DNA of 64,000 nucleotides from Nymphaea colorata (Eukaryota; Streptophyta; Magnoliopsida; Nymphaeales; Nymphaeaceae): positions 38,059,115-38,123,114 of the forward strand of contig NC_045138.2 of assembly GCF_008831285.2 (NCBI RefSeq), written 5' to 3'. The number at the start of each line of letters is the position of its first letter. The first letter of the stretch is position 1. The translations under genes were made by a program, and so were the position numbers. Under the pieces are notes generated by a model. It was not told the origin of the DNA. It did no database searches and was given only the letters and a program-made list of their open reading frames with translations. Of this stretch, positions 51,020 to 64,000 are shown in pieces.

Positions 51020-53789
51020 CTCTCTCCCTCGCTCTCTCCGTCTCCTTCAGCAAGAGACCGCCCTTGTCTTTCCCCACTCCCCCGACTCTCCGGCACTCCG
51101 GAGCCAGGCGAATGGCGGGAGAGGCCATCAAGACTAGAGGGAGCAGTAGGCGGGCCCCGCTTTCTTGGCGTTTTCTATCCACGTCGGCCATAAGCAAATG
51201 AGACAGCTTTTTTGCATCGTTTACGTTCATGCCACCATCGATCACATTCGTGCCACTGTTTTTCTTTTTTCTTTCTTTTTCTTTTTTGGGACCGACGGGC
51301 GACGGCCGACTTCATGTTTTTTTAAAAAAAAAAAAAATGTCTGCTAAACACCCAATTCAAGTTTCAAGGGCTACAAATTTTTTTTAGCGCACTGTTCATC
51401 CAAATGCTGATTAAGTGTTAGGCACAAGAAGTTACCTGATTTTAACTTATTGTTTCTTTAGTAATCATCAAATGTATGTACTGCTCAAACATAACGCATG
51501 GTTTACATGACAAAGCTATTACCAAATGTTTTTTGGTTTTGAGCTCCGTTGACGAAGCATGCCATATGATTTATATACATATGTGATTTGTAACAATTAT
51601 AATCCAATGGCACCTAGTAGACCAATGTTGACATTGTAAAATCTCACTTTTACGAAAGAAAAACCACAAGTCTGATTGATATAATTATGTGAAACCGGTT
51701 GAATGGAGTGTACATGTGATCTATTAAATTATGTATTTAGTTGACTTCAATTGGTTATGATTCATGAGACCCATTTTTGATGTAAAAATTGAATTATGAT
51801 GCAAAAAAACTTAAAATTTTCAGCAATTATTTTTTTGAGAATCATCATATAGATCAAAACAAAAAAAAAAAGATTGTACTTTAAGTGTTTCTCATTGTTT
51901 TAAGGGTATAACATAGCTGGTTGGACACGTGAGCATGTAAAAGGTATATCGTCTAATGTAAATACTTTTTTTATGTATTGTAAAAGGTAAGATTGCAACG
52001 TTTAAGTTAAAGATATATCATACCCTACTCAACTCAGGTATCCACATGCAAAAACAAGAGAGAACACGCTCTAACCAATGAAGTAACCTCCGGCTCACTT
52101 AAAGAATGCTTTTTACCATAATTATGTATTTATATTTGACCAAACTGTGAGTAATCTATCCATCAAACGCACGCAAAGCCGGTGTGGACATTACTATGCA
52201 TGTGAATCTACTGGCCAAATAGACAAAGTGCATGTTTACGTGTATTCGTAAACATCTCCAAGTTTTTGTAGCAAGAATTACCCATCAAAAAGATCAAATG
52301 AAGAAAAAAATTTCAAATGTCCAAAATGTTTTTACGTTGATGTTGTTGAATTTTCATTATTTTTATATTTACTAAAGTAACTGTTACAAACAGCGACTGG
52401 AGGGCAAGTAAAAGGGGAACATGAAACTGCTCAAACCTGTCGTTACGAGGACGTAATGGTGAGAAAAAACCAGTTCCGCGTGTTCCAGGAAGCGGCCATT
52501 CCACATTGGGCCGCGTTTGTCCTGCAGGTTCTCCCGACGGCAAGATGAATGGTCTGACAGGGACAGCTCTGTAATTAAAGCGTACTTTGAAGGCTAATTT
52601 TCCTGGCCTTATCCATACGGCGTGGACATGTGAACATCAAAGCCGTTGTGCCGCATCGAGGGATGTCGGTGGTGTAAAAAATGTAGAGTAACAAAAATAC
52701 CCTCGCCTCTGTACCAAGTGGACATTAATGCCGTTTGACTTACGGAACAGCGCTCGGAGGGGAGTGGCCATAACGGTAACTGTCGAGCGCGGGAGCACGC
52801 CGACCCCACGATCGTGTTTTCTGACGCTTAATTTCAGACGTGTTGGCATCTCAAAAACTCATCCGTTCTGTGTTTCTGTTGGCAAATCGGACTCCTCATA
52901 AATTCAATGTCTTTTTTTTTCTGATCAACTGTCCTTACCTTTCTTTCAAATATCTGAAATATTCTTGGAAATTTTTTTCTCAGACTATACAGGCACATTT
53001 TGCTTGGTATCTTAGTAGGATGAAATATTAATTATGTGCACGTAAAGAAACAATTTGTCAATCGCCGCAAGTAAATGAATGTGTGAAATATTCTCCTTTC
53101 ATGCGTTTTAGTTTAGTCAATTCAATCATGTACACATATTTTCTAGTTAAATAAACTTATTTTTCCAAGTACACCATTTATAGCAAGTTGTTTACCATAG
53201 CAAAGTAACAAAATTGTATTAAGCATAGATCAGAAATTGATCTGCCAGTTAACAAAGGCAATGCTAGTTATCAAAAGTAGAATTGGAAAGAGGAAACCCA
53301 TTATTTTCATGCACGATCTCTAACAATGTCTTTGTAAGAGGGAGATGATTTGAGGGTTAGGGAAATGCTCATGTTGTGGGATGAACTCTAGGTGTCGAGC
53401 TTTAACCTAATTTTGACTTGAAATCTTACATCGGATAGCATAAAGTTTTTGAAAGCTGTGTGCACAATGCATTGGTGCCAAAATTTGCCAGCGCCATAAT
53501 ATGTGCAAAAAGTCCGGTGCAAGTTCCTCACCTTATATCAGACATGACTCTAAGTTGCATTTAGCATAGTTTTTTTTTATGGTATGTGTCACATTAAGCT
53601 TAATTTTATAGATGTAAAACAAGTCTTAGCATGCTATTGAATCTTGCTACCTTGGGAGCAATAAATAATTCAATATTAGCCATACCATGCGAGGCGACGA
53701 TTTCCTGGAGACAATCATGGTGCGCGAGAACCAGTTGTACATATACCACCTCCTGCAATGTCATGAGCACTGTACAGCTAGTGCTTTGT

Positions 53790-53970
53790 GCTTTGGCCTC
53801 AATGAGCAAAGCCCTAACACTTCACTTTGATTCGCTTTGCATAAAGCATGCACCCGCAAAGCAGCAAAGCACTCGCAAAGCAAAGAGGGTGGTCATGTGA
53901 CATAATGAGCAAAGCCCTATGCTTTGCGGGTTCTTTGCAGCAATTTGAAGTTGCAAGTGCTTTAACAAAG
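53790..53970. repeat. Cluster of GCAAAGC / GCTTTGC words
   Basis: The heptamer and its complement recur many times in about 180 bp, and atgagcaaagccctaac-like phrases occur at both 53801 and 53905. The cluster resembles the palindrome cluster in the TPC1 intron in style but not in sequence. Confidence 0.6.
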
Positions 53971-54881
53971 AACCAAGGCAGGGAAACAAACGAAGGATTT
54001 CTCAACCAACTGGCATAGATATGACACCTTGTTCCATCTGTCCTGAGTGAGGATTTGAAGGCGGGTATGGTCGAACTAACAACATGGTATAATACAAATA
54101 TCAGATCTGAAGGGACATCCTTCCTCTCTTTTAACTGATCCAGCTCCTTTTCGAGATCTTTGTGTGCTGGCTAGGTTCAAAGGAGACTCTTGGCTCTTCT
54201 AAAGAGTCCCATACCGGCTGTCATCTGGACGGCGAAGCCCTAGGAACCTCCCTATGATGCACTAAAGTTTTGAGCTCATCGTAAAGGATGTCCTTCATGT
54301 ATTTAGAACTCGCATCTCATCAATGGAAGCAAACTGCACGCAAATGGAATCAAGGAAAAAGTTTTGACTAAAACAAGGCTTAATTAACTTGCATTTCAAA
54401 TAGACACATGGTTCCCACGTATCAAAGAAGGACGATTTTGCAAGCTTCATGTCTTTGAAAGCTCATCCTGTTTTCAGTTTACCTCGGCTTTGCAGGAGAA
54501 AGCAGTTTCGATGGCTAGCTGGTTAGAAAGTACCGGTTTTCAGATTACTTCGACTTTGCAGGAAAAAAGAGATTTTGAATGTTATAATGCTAGAAACTAA
54601 TAAAAACCTCTATGAAGACATTGAATTGTCAATGGCTGCATATTTCAAGATGGCATCGTAATATGGGTTTGAAGATGAACTGGCATTCCCAACTTAATCT
54701 ATACTCGATGCAATGCTCAGCGAACCCAGACCCTCCCGAAAATTGAAGGCTGTTGAGGAAACTAAAATGCACATGTTACAACCTATAGCACCTCCTAGTC
54801 CTCCAGCAGTGCACAAAAGACTCCAGTGATTCTAATGCATGTTTTCTCCTTTACGGCCGAATCCACCCATTCGCTGGCCTC

Positions 54882-54985
54882 CAAGAAACAGGAATCAACT
54901 ATCCTTAAAAGGTCCATTGTGTAAAATTTCGTTCAAGAAACAGGAATCAACTATCCTTAAAAGGTCCATTGTGTAAAATTTCCTT
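54882..54985. repeat. Two-copy 52-bp tandem repeat
   Basis: The units start caagaaacaggaatcaac at 54882 and 54934 and differ at one or two bases. Confidence 0.93.
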
Positions 54986-55284
54986 CAATTACCATGTTTT
55001 CATTTTTGTAAGCTGATTGCATATTACCATCATTTTTTGGTTAATAATTGATGGGGGCAATCCCGCCGCAGGTTTGCACCGGAAGTAATAATTACGTGAG
55101 AATCGTGGGTTGCTGCTCAAGTTATCATCAAATAAAATTTTGGATCAGGATACATGACATTCTATGTCTTTTCTCATACCAAGCATAAGATACAGCAAAC
55201 CGTTCAATAACATGGATCAATACGTCACAATCAGCAAGTCAAAAATAGTAATATTGATGATAATGTAACTCCCATTTAATTGTG

Positions 55285-58200
55285 TCAAAGCCTCTTTTTT
55301 TCTTTGCTCTCATACATAAGCACATCGGATAACATCCATTGCTTGACATTGGAATAAGCTGCAAGAGCTAAATACTGAGAGAAGCAAAGAATCATTATAA
55401 GGGCATCAAATAGAAACGGATACTTCTGAGGAGGCCTAACAGATAAATAAGCGCCATAAAGAATAACAGAGAAAAGAAAGGAAATGGCCATCGGAGCTTT
55501 CAAACGGGAGGAAATCATTGGACCTTTACCATGCTGTCCACATCGTGCATAAGAAACAAGAAAGAAGAGGGAAAGAAGAGCAACGTGTGGCACTATCAAC
55601 CCATCACGGCAAAGCAAAGGGTACATTGATAGAAGAGCATAGTAACTGAACCAGTTGAAAAAGGTCGTTTCTTCTAATGCCAGAAGACTTGCAGGTAACA
55701 GAGGCAACAATATTGACTTCTCGTGAACTGCAAAGAAGACATCCAATCACCAATGAGGATGGGGAATGTAACAAAAGCATGGAACTGCACAAAGAAGCAC
55801 AAGAAAGAACAATTTTTCTATTTTGCAGAGCAATAGGGTAGGCTCCTTTATATAAATAAAAATGTACAAAATATTTTGAAATCATGAATGCATCTTATGA
55901 AATCAATAAACTAAAGCGCACCTACAAGACTATGTTAGACTACTTTAAAAAATGCATCTCATGAAGTGACTAAAGCAGAAGAGAGAATCTCTTTTTGAAG
56001 TCCAAGAAAAAAGGTTTTGAATTGAGGACTAAGACAACCTATGCATCCACAACTAAAAGCACAATCCTGTCAACGAAGTGTGTGAATTCGTACCAGGCCC
56101 TTTCAAGTATGTTAAATAAAATAAGAAATTTTTTTTGCAGGTTACCCACAGAAAGTATGTCCCATATGCAGATTGTGGATTTGTGATACCTTGGAATGAG
56201 AACAGATAGAAAGCAAAGGAACTGTTGACTAAAGCATAAAGGAACCCTCGACTGCTTGGAGCTTTTATCTGCTGTATCATTGATGGAGAAGCAGCAGCAA
56301 GGGTTGCAAGCAGGCTAAGCCATCGCAACTCCCTTATGCCGAACAACCGTTTCCACTTCACAAAAAAGGATGTACTACACCAAAAGTTAGCCACGTAATC
56401 CTCATAAATTCCCCTTTCAAATGGTGCTAAACGGGACAAAACCTGTTAGGATAAGAGACGAACATAAGGAGATAGCAGAAAAGAGTCATATGACAAGTCA
56501 GTGGAATGTTATATCATGCAGCCTTACCTCCAAGACTGCTTCCATGGAGTGAAGATAGGGCCACCAGATAACAATGAATGTTGCCGTGACTGTTATTCCC
56601 AATTTCAAGACCTCAAAAATTGGACTCCGATGCTTTAGGCATTTTCCCAAGAGATGGCCAAAAAACGCAGGAGCAAAATATGCAGTCATCTGTAAAAATA
56701 CAAGAATGTGGTGATTGGCTTAGACAATGCGGCCTTGTAAATTTTCCTGGCATCAACAATAAGCAAAAACATGGGGAAATAAGAAAATTCAACATAATGA
56801 ATCACATGACCTCAAAACTGACATACCCTGCGAGAATAAATTATCAGAGACCCTTTCTATGTATTATTCGTCACATACATGGAAGTCTTTCGAAAGTAAC
56901 ACAATAAGAGAACAAACCTGCTTATGATTGAGTGCCAGACTGAAGAGAGCACAAGCAACTAGATCATTCTTGGACAAGATTGCAGCAATTGCTCCAAGTG
57001 TCAGCCCCAAGCTTATGCAGTTGTACTATTGGCAAATAGATGCAAGCCAAGGCAATACAGCAATAAAAAAAAATAAATATAGTAAGAAGCTATCTCTTAA
57101 ATGGTTCATATGAATTGACAAGCATCATTAAATACCTGAAAGTGTCCATGATCTATTAAAATCAAACTTGGATTAAGTAAGATCATAGCAAGAAGCCAAG
57201 CCATTTCTTCATCCTTGCGATTGATATAATAATATATCACAAAACAGACAGCAGCTGGAAAAAGTACAAGTGCATCAGATGATAAGACGGTCCACCTCAT
57301 CAGCAGCTTACTGCAAAATTACAACTCAAGCAATAAGCCAAAGGCACCAAAACGTTATTAAGAACAGATTGTTTAAGAAAACACAACTCTCTGCTGCTTT
57401 GTGGCATAGCCCCCTTTTCTTTTGTGAGTTTTTTCGAGTTTTTTGTTGAACTATGTTGCATTGATGATGTATTTGACAAAATAAAGGGTATGATTATGTG
57501 CTTGATTACAACGAGAAATAGGTTTTCCTGTTCACATGCAGAGAAGTAGATGGTTGAAAAACACGCAGATGCAAGAAACGAGTTAATCGAGTTAAAAGGA
57601 GGGAGCAAGAAGAGTTTTGTGGCGTAGATGCAGTAAACGAGTTAATCGAGTTAAGCGAGTCGAGCTGGACTCGGCTCATGTGCAGCCTACAGCAAACGTA
57701 GTTAGATGCAGAGGTAAAGAACTTGTAATTATCCATATTTGGTGCCTGAGCTGTTAGGTAATGATTTGTAAAGAAGCACAATGAGTAAGGACTAATGGAA
57801 ATGATGGGAACTCTTTTATGTCATTTTTCTCTTTTAACTTTATATGGGCCAATCAACCACTTCTTCACATGAAAAATTGTTTTTCACTTTTCAAGTGATT
57901 CCCCGCCCCCAACCCACCACTATTTTTTCCTCTTTAATTCTTTATTTCTACAAAGGAAATGATCGACAAAATCAAATAAATTTGACACCACAAAATTGAA
58001 ACCTAAGAAAATATGTTGTTCACCTATTGAAGAAGGTAACAGCAAGTGTATGAGTCCGAGTTGCTAAAGTCATCTCAAGATAAGAGAGGGTTGCTAATCC
58101 CATCTTAAAAACATTGCTTATGAGTGATGACCCAGGAAAGATCTCCAAAAATATTTTTCCTTTGACATCAGATGACAAAAAGTATCTATCAAAAGGGTAA

Positions 58201-59599
58201 AACTATCCAGCTTCTCTCAAGAAGAGGTTTCTACTTTCACACATCCATTTGAACACATAGCAAAAACATGATATCAATTCTAATAATATCACCATAATCT
58301 TTTCTCATTTCTTACAGAAGGAAACCACATCCAGTCTAGACTCCAGGTAGCAATTTGAAAATTTTAATTTCTATAGGATTCTTCCAAGCTAATGGTTACA
58401 TGAATAAGAACACCCTTTAGAAAAATTTGGCTTTCTGAGATATGACAGACTACCTACGTGATTATGATTTCTAACAATAGTAATGTCTATCAGTTCACAA
58501 GAGTTGAACAGTTCTTTGCACTCAACTATGTTTACAGCTTTTTCCAAAAGGAAAACATCTTCCAAAAATATAGAACAGCAATAGAATCTCCTTCCTAGCA
58601 CCACAACAATTGGGTGTTGCTTTTGTTGTTATACTTGCTACCAACAAGCCATTCTATAATTGCTGGAATACAAGCATCAAGAACTCAAAAGTGGACATTC
58701 ACCAAGTCTTTCCTTCCTGAGGTTGCTTAAAAATCATCTACCAACCTTAACAGGCAAGATAAAAAAAACCCTAAGAATGATCATACTTTTGAAAATTATT
58801 TACACGCATCAGCCTGCTTACGTGCACTCAAATTAGACCATAAGAAGTAGTTAGACTCAAAGGCTCAAAGTACTCAGCTTACCAAAAAAAATGTGTGTAA
58901 TGTTTGCTAACTAAATAGACATTTGTGGCCAATTGCAGCCACTCTATCTTCTAGTGCCACCAGGCCCCACATTTGAGTTTCGAATTCTACCACAACAAAT
59001 CAGAATCATAAGAATTGGCAACAAAAGGATAGGATAAACACCTGAAGGGGGTTTCGTAACCCTTAGAAGAACCCAAAGCGACTGAATCAGGGTCGAACTT
59101 ATGAAGGAACAAGGAGTGCACGTAACTCTGGTATGCTGTAAGAGGAGGATAGTCAAGGCCCCAGTAAGCAAGATCATTGTATGTCGTGTTCCTATACCAC
59201 TCTTTCATGGGAGTGTTGAGAGTGATCTCCATCCAATGCCTCTGTGCTTCATAATCTCCATACTTGGGTGGAATTCCTTCTCCTATCATCATTTGCCAGC
59301 ATGAAAGACAAAGAAAAAGGAATTAAAAATATGAACAGAAAATGGAAAGAAACACCAGCAAACCTAAATAGTGAAGAAAAGATTGAGGAGGAGGCAAACA
59401 AACCAGAGTGGGAACTCAAAGAAGTGAGAAGACGAACTAAGAAGGCAAACAGAAGGACCACACAAAGAGCTATAGCTCTTCCATGGAGAAACCAAGCAGA
59501 TTGCAAATTCTGAGCAAGAGTTTCTCCTCCACTTCCTCCATTTTTGTTTTTGGCTCTTGCAAGAGATGATGATGAAGGTGGTGAAGGATAATCAGCCAT
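55285..59599 (-). CDS. ALG6: ALG6-type dolichyl-phosphate-glucose alpha-1,3-glucosyltransferase
   Basis: Seven exons in 5' to 3' order: 59404-59599, 59042-59282, 57136-57310, 56918-57025, 56528-56689, 56190-56442, 55285-55727. Phases close to 525 aa; known ALG6 proteins are slightly over 500. The first lumenal loop has the hallmark GDYEAQRHWMEIT with the presumed catalytic Asp75, followed by WGLDYPPLTAYQSYVHS. Later blocks are LLNPSLILIDHGHFQYNC, LALNHKQMTAYFAPAFFGHL and VHEKSILLPLLPA. The rest is hydrophobic and fits a multi-pass ER membrane protein of the GT-C fold. The enzyme adds the first glucose to the Man9GlcNAc2 lipid-linked oligosaccharide before transfer to proteins. A short Ser/Pro-rich cytosolic N-terminus (MADYPSPPSSSSLARAKN) precedes the first membrane helix. 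The C-terminus is basic (SKEKKRL), as in some ER proteins. Confidence 0.95.
57311..59041 (-). other. ALG6 intron 2
   Basis: A 1.7 kb AT-rich intron. Near 57580-57660 the phrase gagttaatcgagtta recurs, a small local duplication. No other element is seen. Confidence 0.6.
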
Positions 59600-61530
59600 T
59601 GCAATTACAGATGATGCATCAGAAAGCAGCTAAAATATGTGATGGAACAATTCTGTAATGGGTATGGACTATGCAAGAGGATCAAGCATTTGTTTGGACA
59701 CACATATCACTGCTACTCTGAGGAGCATTAGATAAGGGGGTTCCCAACTGAGCAGGTAAGATTGAAGAAGCTGCCACCGCTACGGGCAAATGTACAAAAA
59801 GTCATTGTTTGCTGGTGGTAACTGGCCCGACATCTGCATGAGTTTTATCCAAAGAAAATGTTAAGGCTTGAACAAGTCAAAACCTAAGTGACATGTCAAA
59901 GTCCAAAAGATGCTAAGCATTATATTTCAAATGCACATCAGTTTGTATGCATATTTTTGTCTTCTGGCATTCCCTTTAGCCATCATATAGTTGTAAAATA
60001 AGATTTTCATGTACTAACCAGTTAGCAAAAAGCAGGAAAAAAAATTCTAATAACATACTATATCTGGTAGAATCAAATCAAAGAGCAAACAGGTGGTCTC
60101 AGAAACAGAGACAATGAATGGAAGGAACGATGTGCTTGGTTCAAATGGATTATATGATTATATCATTAGAAGTCACGAAATAAGCAACATTTCAAGAGGC
60201 AGTACAATATATTGAAACCTCGAAGTCCAATTCTGTATCCTCATCAACCAATCAAGAATTGCCGATTCACTAAGCAGGGGAAAAAAAATTCTAATAACAT
60301 ACTATATCTGGTAGAATCAAATCAAAGAGCAAACAGATGGTCTCAGAAACAGAGACAATGAACGGAAGGAACGATGTGCTTGGTTCAAATGGATTATACG
60401 ATTATATCATTAGAAGTAACGAAATAAGCAACCTTTCAAGAGGCAGTACAATATATTGAAACCTCGAAGTGCAATTCTGTATCATCATCAGCCAATAAAG
60501 ACTTGCCGATTCACGATTCCAGTACATGCAGTATAAGGTAGACCTTTCCGGCATTGATTTGTTAAACAAGGAGGAGTTATGACTCATGAATCAGATTTAA
60601 ACATGCTGATCCATTCAACATTTACAAGATAAAAAGCTACACTCAGATATAATGGCAGGAAAATTTTAAGCACATTTGCAGGCTAACATTAGGCATCACA
60701 TTTTCATCAACCAAGGAAATTAGAACGAATAGTTAGCTAGTTCACGCGACTAACATGAAACAAACAGGTTCTCAAGTTAGTGGCAGAAAAATGATGCGAA
60801 GAATCGCATGCTCGGAGCAAAAAGATTTTTTAGGAGGGGCCAACATGCAGCCTTAAATTTCCAGAAGAGCAGCAAATGCATAATTTTCCTAGACTTTGCA
60901 TTAAATATAATAATTTAACTCACAAATAAAACATAACCGCAACAACGGTCGCTCTTCAAGAAGATGAATGACAATATGAATGGCAATAACAGGTGCACGT
61001 TCAAATCTTGTCCGAGTGTACCAAGGTGATACGTAGAGAGCCAAAAAAAGAATCACAAAGAGAACACAAGAGTCAACACTGTGTCGTCGATCTGGACATC
61101 ACTAGAACTCTCTAAAGAATCTACTAAAGCTAAAATAAATCCGAATTATTGAACCCTAAGTGTTCACCTGAAATGCCAAAAGCTTCTATACAAATGCATA
61201 CAAGAAAATGCTCTGAGAGAACCACGAACTTTGTGAAGAAGAGGAAGAAGAACAAATGAGGGAAAGGGAAAGAGAAAGAGAAAGAGCGAGAGTTACTGGA
61301 GAAAATCCAAAATGACGCAAAAGGAAGTGAGAGGAAGACCTCGTTGGAGGAAACGCCGTCGCCGGAGACGCCTAGGGCACGGAGAGGCGGGCAGCAATGC
61401 GAGAGAGAAAGACGGGACAGAGACGGGATTTGCCGCGAAACCCGATACTCTCAAACTGGCCAAGATACCGACTCGATTGTCTGAAAACTGAGATCGAGTA
61501 ATGCCGAAAAGGCGGCTAAAATTTTCAAGC
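59600..61530. other. ALG6 upstream region, possibly with a leader exon
   Basis: AT-rich DNA with a direct duplication (60031-60513). At 61260-61500 the sequence becomes G+C-rich. On the minus strand it holds a possible donor (caacgag then gtcttc, at about 61340), so this may be a non-coding first exon and promoter of ALG6. The 81-codon frame there (61293-61538) has no recognisable content. Confidence 0.35.
60031..60513. repeat. Direct tandem duplication of about 240 bp
   Basis: The sequence 60031-60270 recurs at 60275-60513 with an offset of 244 and few differences (for example cctcatcaacc versus catcatcagcc). It lies upstream of ALG6. Confidence 0.92.
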
Positions 61531-64000
61531 ATTTTCAATATCCGGGTTCTTTGTTTAAGATGTTTTCGAAGTTCCTTGAATCGAAATACATGAGAGGGCG
61601 CGAAAGGGGCGGACGTGATTCAATAGAATAGAATGTAGCATATCTACCATTTAATAAGTAGTATTTCAAAAATCTAATGACATTTAATAAGTAGTATTTC
61701 AAAAATCTAATGATCATATTTGCAAAATCAGTCAGTCTGCTCAACCAACTATGTTATATTCTTGAGATAGTTGTAAATTTAGTTTTTTTTTTAAAAAAAA
61801 AATCGCCTTGATTACTTTTTAGTGGTTATTAACGGTTCTTTACTTTTTTTTTTAATTCATTGAATTACATAATTTAGTTATGGTTGTCTAACAGAAATTC
61901 TGGTTTCTCTTAGGGCATGTTTGGATGACAATTAAAATTGGATTCATGAAAAAAAAGGACCAGTTTTGTTAAAATGACGTTTTCGAAAGGGAGTTAACAA
62001 TTTGACCCCCTTCGATTTTTCACCAAAAAATGCTGTTTGGTTGCCATGGAAACGCATAATTAAACTAACTTTCAAAAATTGATTAAAGGACCAATGTTTT
62101 AAAGTCCACACTCTTTTCGCTATCCTTACAAACGACGCTTTCATTATGCATCAACTTACATATTGATATCCTTCTTTTTTACAATACAAAGAGTTGTCAC
62201 TACGAAAGGTCAAAACTGAAACTGGCCACTCACCGGCCCAGCTCGGCCATTGCGCCAACTCCTTTATACATGCCATTTGGTAGTGGGTCGTATGTCCCTA
62301 AATTAGTTTTCATTTATATATTTTAGAAGATCGTGTTATGACGAGAGGTATGCTCGATCACATGTGGAAGCGTTTCTCAGTATTGGAAGCACAGCTTTTG
62401 CGTTATGGTGCCTTTAAGAAGCTGGCCAACGTGAGGCCGAAAGAATCGGATCATGTCGGCCGATAAAAGCTGATATATTGATAGAAAGGAGCTTACATTA
62501 ATAAAAAGTGGACAAAAAAACAAAGTCATTTTAAAGGCCGATATGCTCCGATTTGAAATTTTGTGTGTTGCTGATGCGCATCATTTTCAATTTTCTTAAT
62601 ACGTCTGAAACTGATATTTACAACATTCCACTTCACATCAAATAAGTCCATTGGACAACTTGAGTTTATTTTATTATTTTTACGTTGCAGTCCCCGGCCT
62701 TTATTTTTCAACTAGCAAAAGAAAGTACAAAAATAACTAATTTGATAAATCTTTATCAATTAAGCACAACATGCTAGTCATGACCATGAAACTAAATTGA
62801 ATAAACAACACTTGCTGATAAAATGTCGGGAGCCTTTCATTTTCAGACTTATCTTTTGCTTATAATTTTTAAAAAGTCCTTTTTCTTTTGCACATTTTCA
62901 AGAAAACTGTCCTTACATTGCTAAATTATACTCTTACCCTCTTAGCTAAGGTTTACAGTTTCCCAATTAACAAAAGATTCAGTGATCCAAATCTTTATTT
63001 GATAGTTTTCATGAAAAATGCAAAAGGCGACTTTGGATCGTAAATCATGCGGAGAAGGATGGCCTGAAAATGAAAAAAATTTCCCAAAATTTAAATTATA
63101 AACTATATTCATGAGAGAGAGAAGAGTTGAAAAAAAACTTGCATGACGTTCATAAGTTAAATTCGACGTGTTGGTGAGCTGATGTTCGTGTAGGCGTTGC
63201 GTCGTGTCCAACTCAGGCGTCCCGTCCGAGTTCGGGGAAAAATGCGATGGGTGACGTCCCACGACGCATATTCCATGTCAAATCTCCAATTAATAATCCC
63301 ACTAACATTAGTGTGACATGCATATTCTTCGTCAACTACTCATTAGAAAAAGAAAACCCTTCTTTCAATATGTGTAAATCGATTCTCAGACTGAAAATAA
63401 CGCCATAAAGTCGCTTTCCCGTTTTAATTTTTAAGAAGATGAATCCATTTTCAGCGAAGATCGAACCAATGGTGGAGCCAGAAACATTTGAATGAGAGCA
63501 CGTTAACTTGCAACTTTTATAAAGGGCAGCTAGTGTGTAAACAAGTAAAAATATAAGATATTAATATGAAAATAAATAGTTTATGTGGCACTGGTGTGGG
63601 CAATTGCCCACTTGTGCCTCACGCTGGCGTGGACCCTTGCTGTTTCGGGCAATGGTTGAATCGAGGGGCAAAAAAGTCATTTTACTTTTTAAAAAAAAGA
63701 TATAATAATATTTATTTGATTGAGTTGTTTGTGAATTTGTAAAAAAAGACAAGGGCCTCTGGTTATATTGCAAAAAGTGAGGATCAATTCATTATTCGCC
63801 CAAAGGTTCGGCTTCCTTTCCTAAAGGTTTCTATGATAAGCACTAATTGGTTTTTAATGAGGATCCAAGTTATGAAATCTGTTATTGAGATTTTTTTTTT
63901 TTTTTTTCCTTTGACCAAGTATACTCGGTTCGATTAGCGTAACCGTTCTCATTTGCTCGAGGTGCAAGCTACAATAATGTGATTGCAACCAAAGCAAATG
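61531..64000. other. AT-rich intergenic DNA at the right edge
   Basis: A 40-bp phrase (accatttaataagtagtatttcaaaaatctaatga-like) is repeated at about 61647 and 61680. I see no supported genes and no transposon ends up to the window edge. Confidence 0.45.

Larger units (their letters stand above)
51020..55284. other. Intergenic DNA between TPC1 and ALG6
   Basis: The first 200 bp should hold the TPC1 leader and promoter; the strand upstream of the start codon is G+C- and GA-rich. The rest is AT-rich with a slightly G+C-richer patch at 52430-52850, a cluster of GCAAAGC words (53790-53970) and a 52-bp tandem repeat (54882-54985). No gene is supported. Confidence 0.5.

Overview
The window is AT-rich nuclear DNA from a flowering plant. 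The evidence is intron-rich genes with GT-AG junctions, plant-specific proteins, a miR399 target leader and many dinucleotide microsatellites. I cannot fix the lineage. Gene models were built by reading splice junctions by eye and checking that reading phases close. Comparisons to Arabidopsis and rice proteins are from memory, not from a search.

Left part (1-20 kb, + strand): two large ubiquitin-conjugating (E2) genes lie head to tail. The first (CDS 4496-8922) is a PHO2/UBC24 orthologue of 941 aa. PHO2 marks phosphate transporters and PHO1 for turnover. Its leader carries two miR399 sites (3914-3934 and 3995-4015). The second (14866-20043, 497 aa) is a UBC25/UBC26-like E2. The two share intron positions across the UBC domain, so they look like an old tandem pair. 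Between them lies a decayed partial copy of the PHO2 leader and first coding exon (about 10283-12815). Part of that exon is present a second time in inverted orientation, so a transcript would fold into a hairpin whose one arm is antisense to functional PHO2. This is the most interesting locus in the window.

Middle part (22-51 kb): a small intronless gene encodes a basic N-terminus and an acidic tail, perhaps mitochondrial (22350-22724, +). It is followed by a two-exon Bet v 1/PR-10 family gene (23940-25112, -). Then comes a complete TPC1 vacuolar two-pore cation channel gene (28589-51019, -; 23 exons, 732 aa). Its introns are swollen by repeats: a roughly 2 kb family of CGTATCGTACGATACG palindromes, a young 542-bp-period tandem duplication that copies the end of exon 17, and a GTAC-rich repeat with a long AT microsatellite.

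Right part (51-64 kb): an ALG6 alpha-1,3-glucosyltransferase gene of the ER N-glycan pathway (55285-59599, -; 7 exons, 525 aa), then AT-rich intergenic DNA with small local duplications. I recognise no autonomous transposon, CRISPR array, rRNA or tRNA gene.
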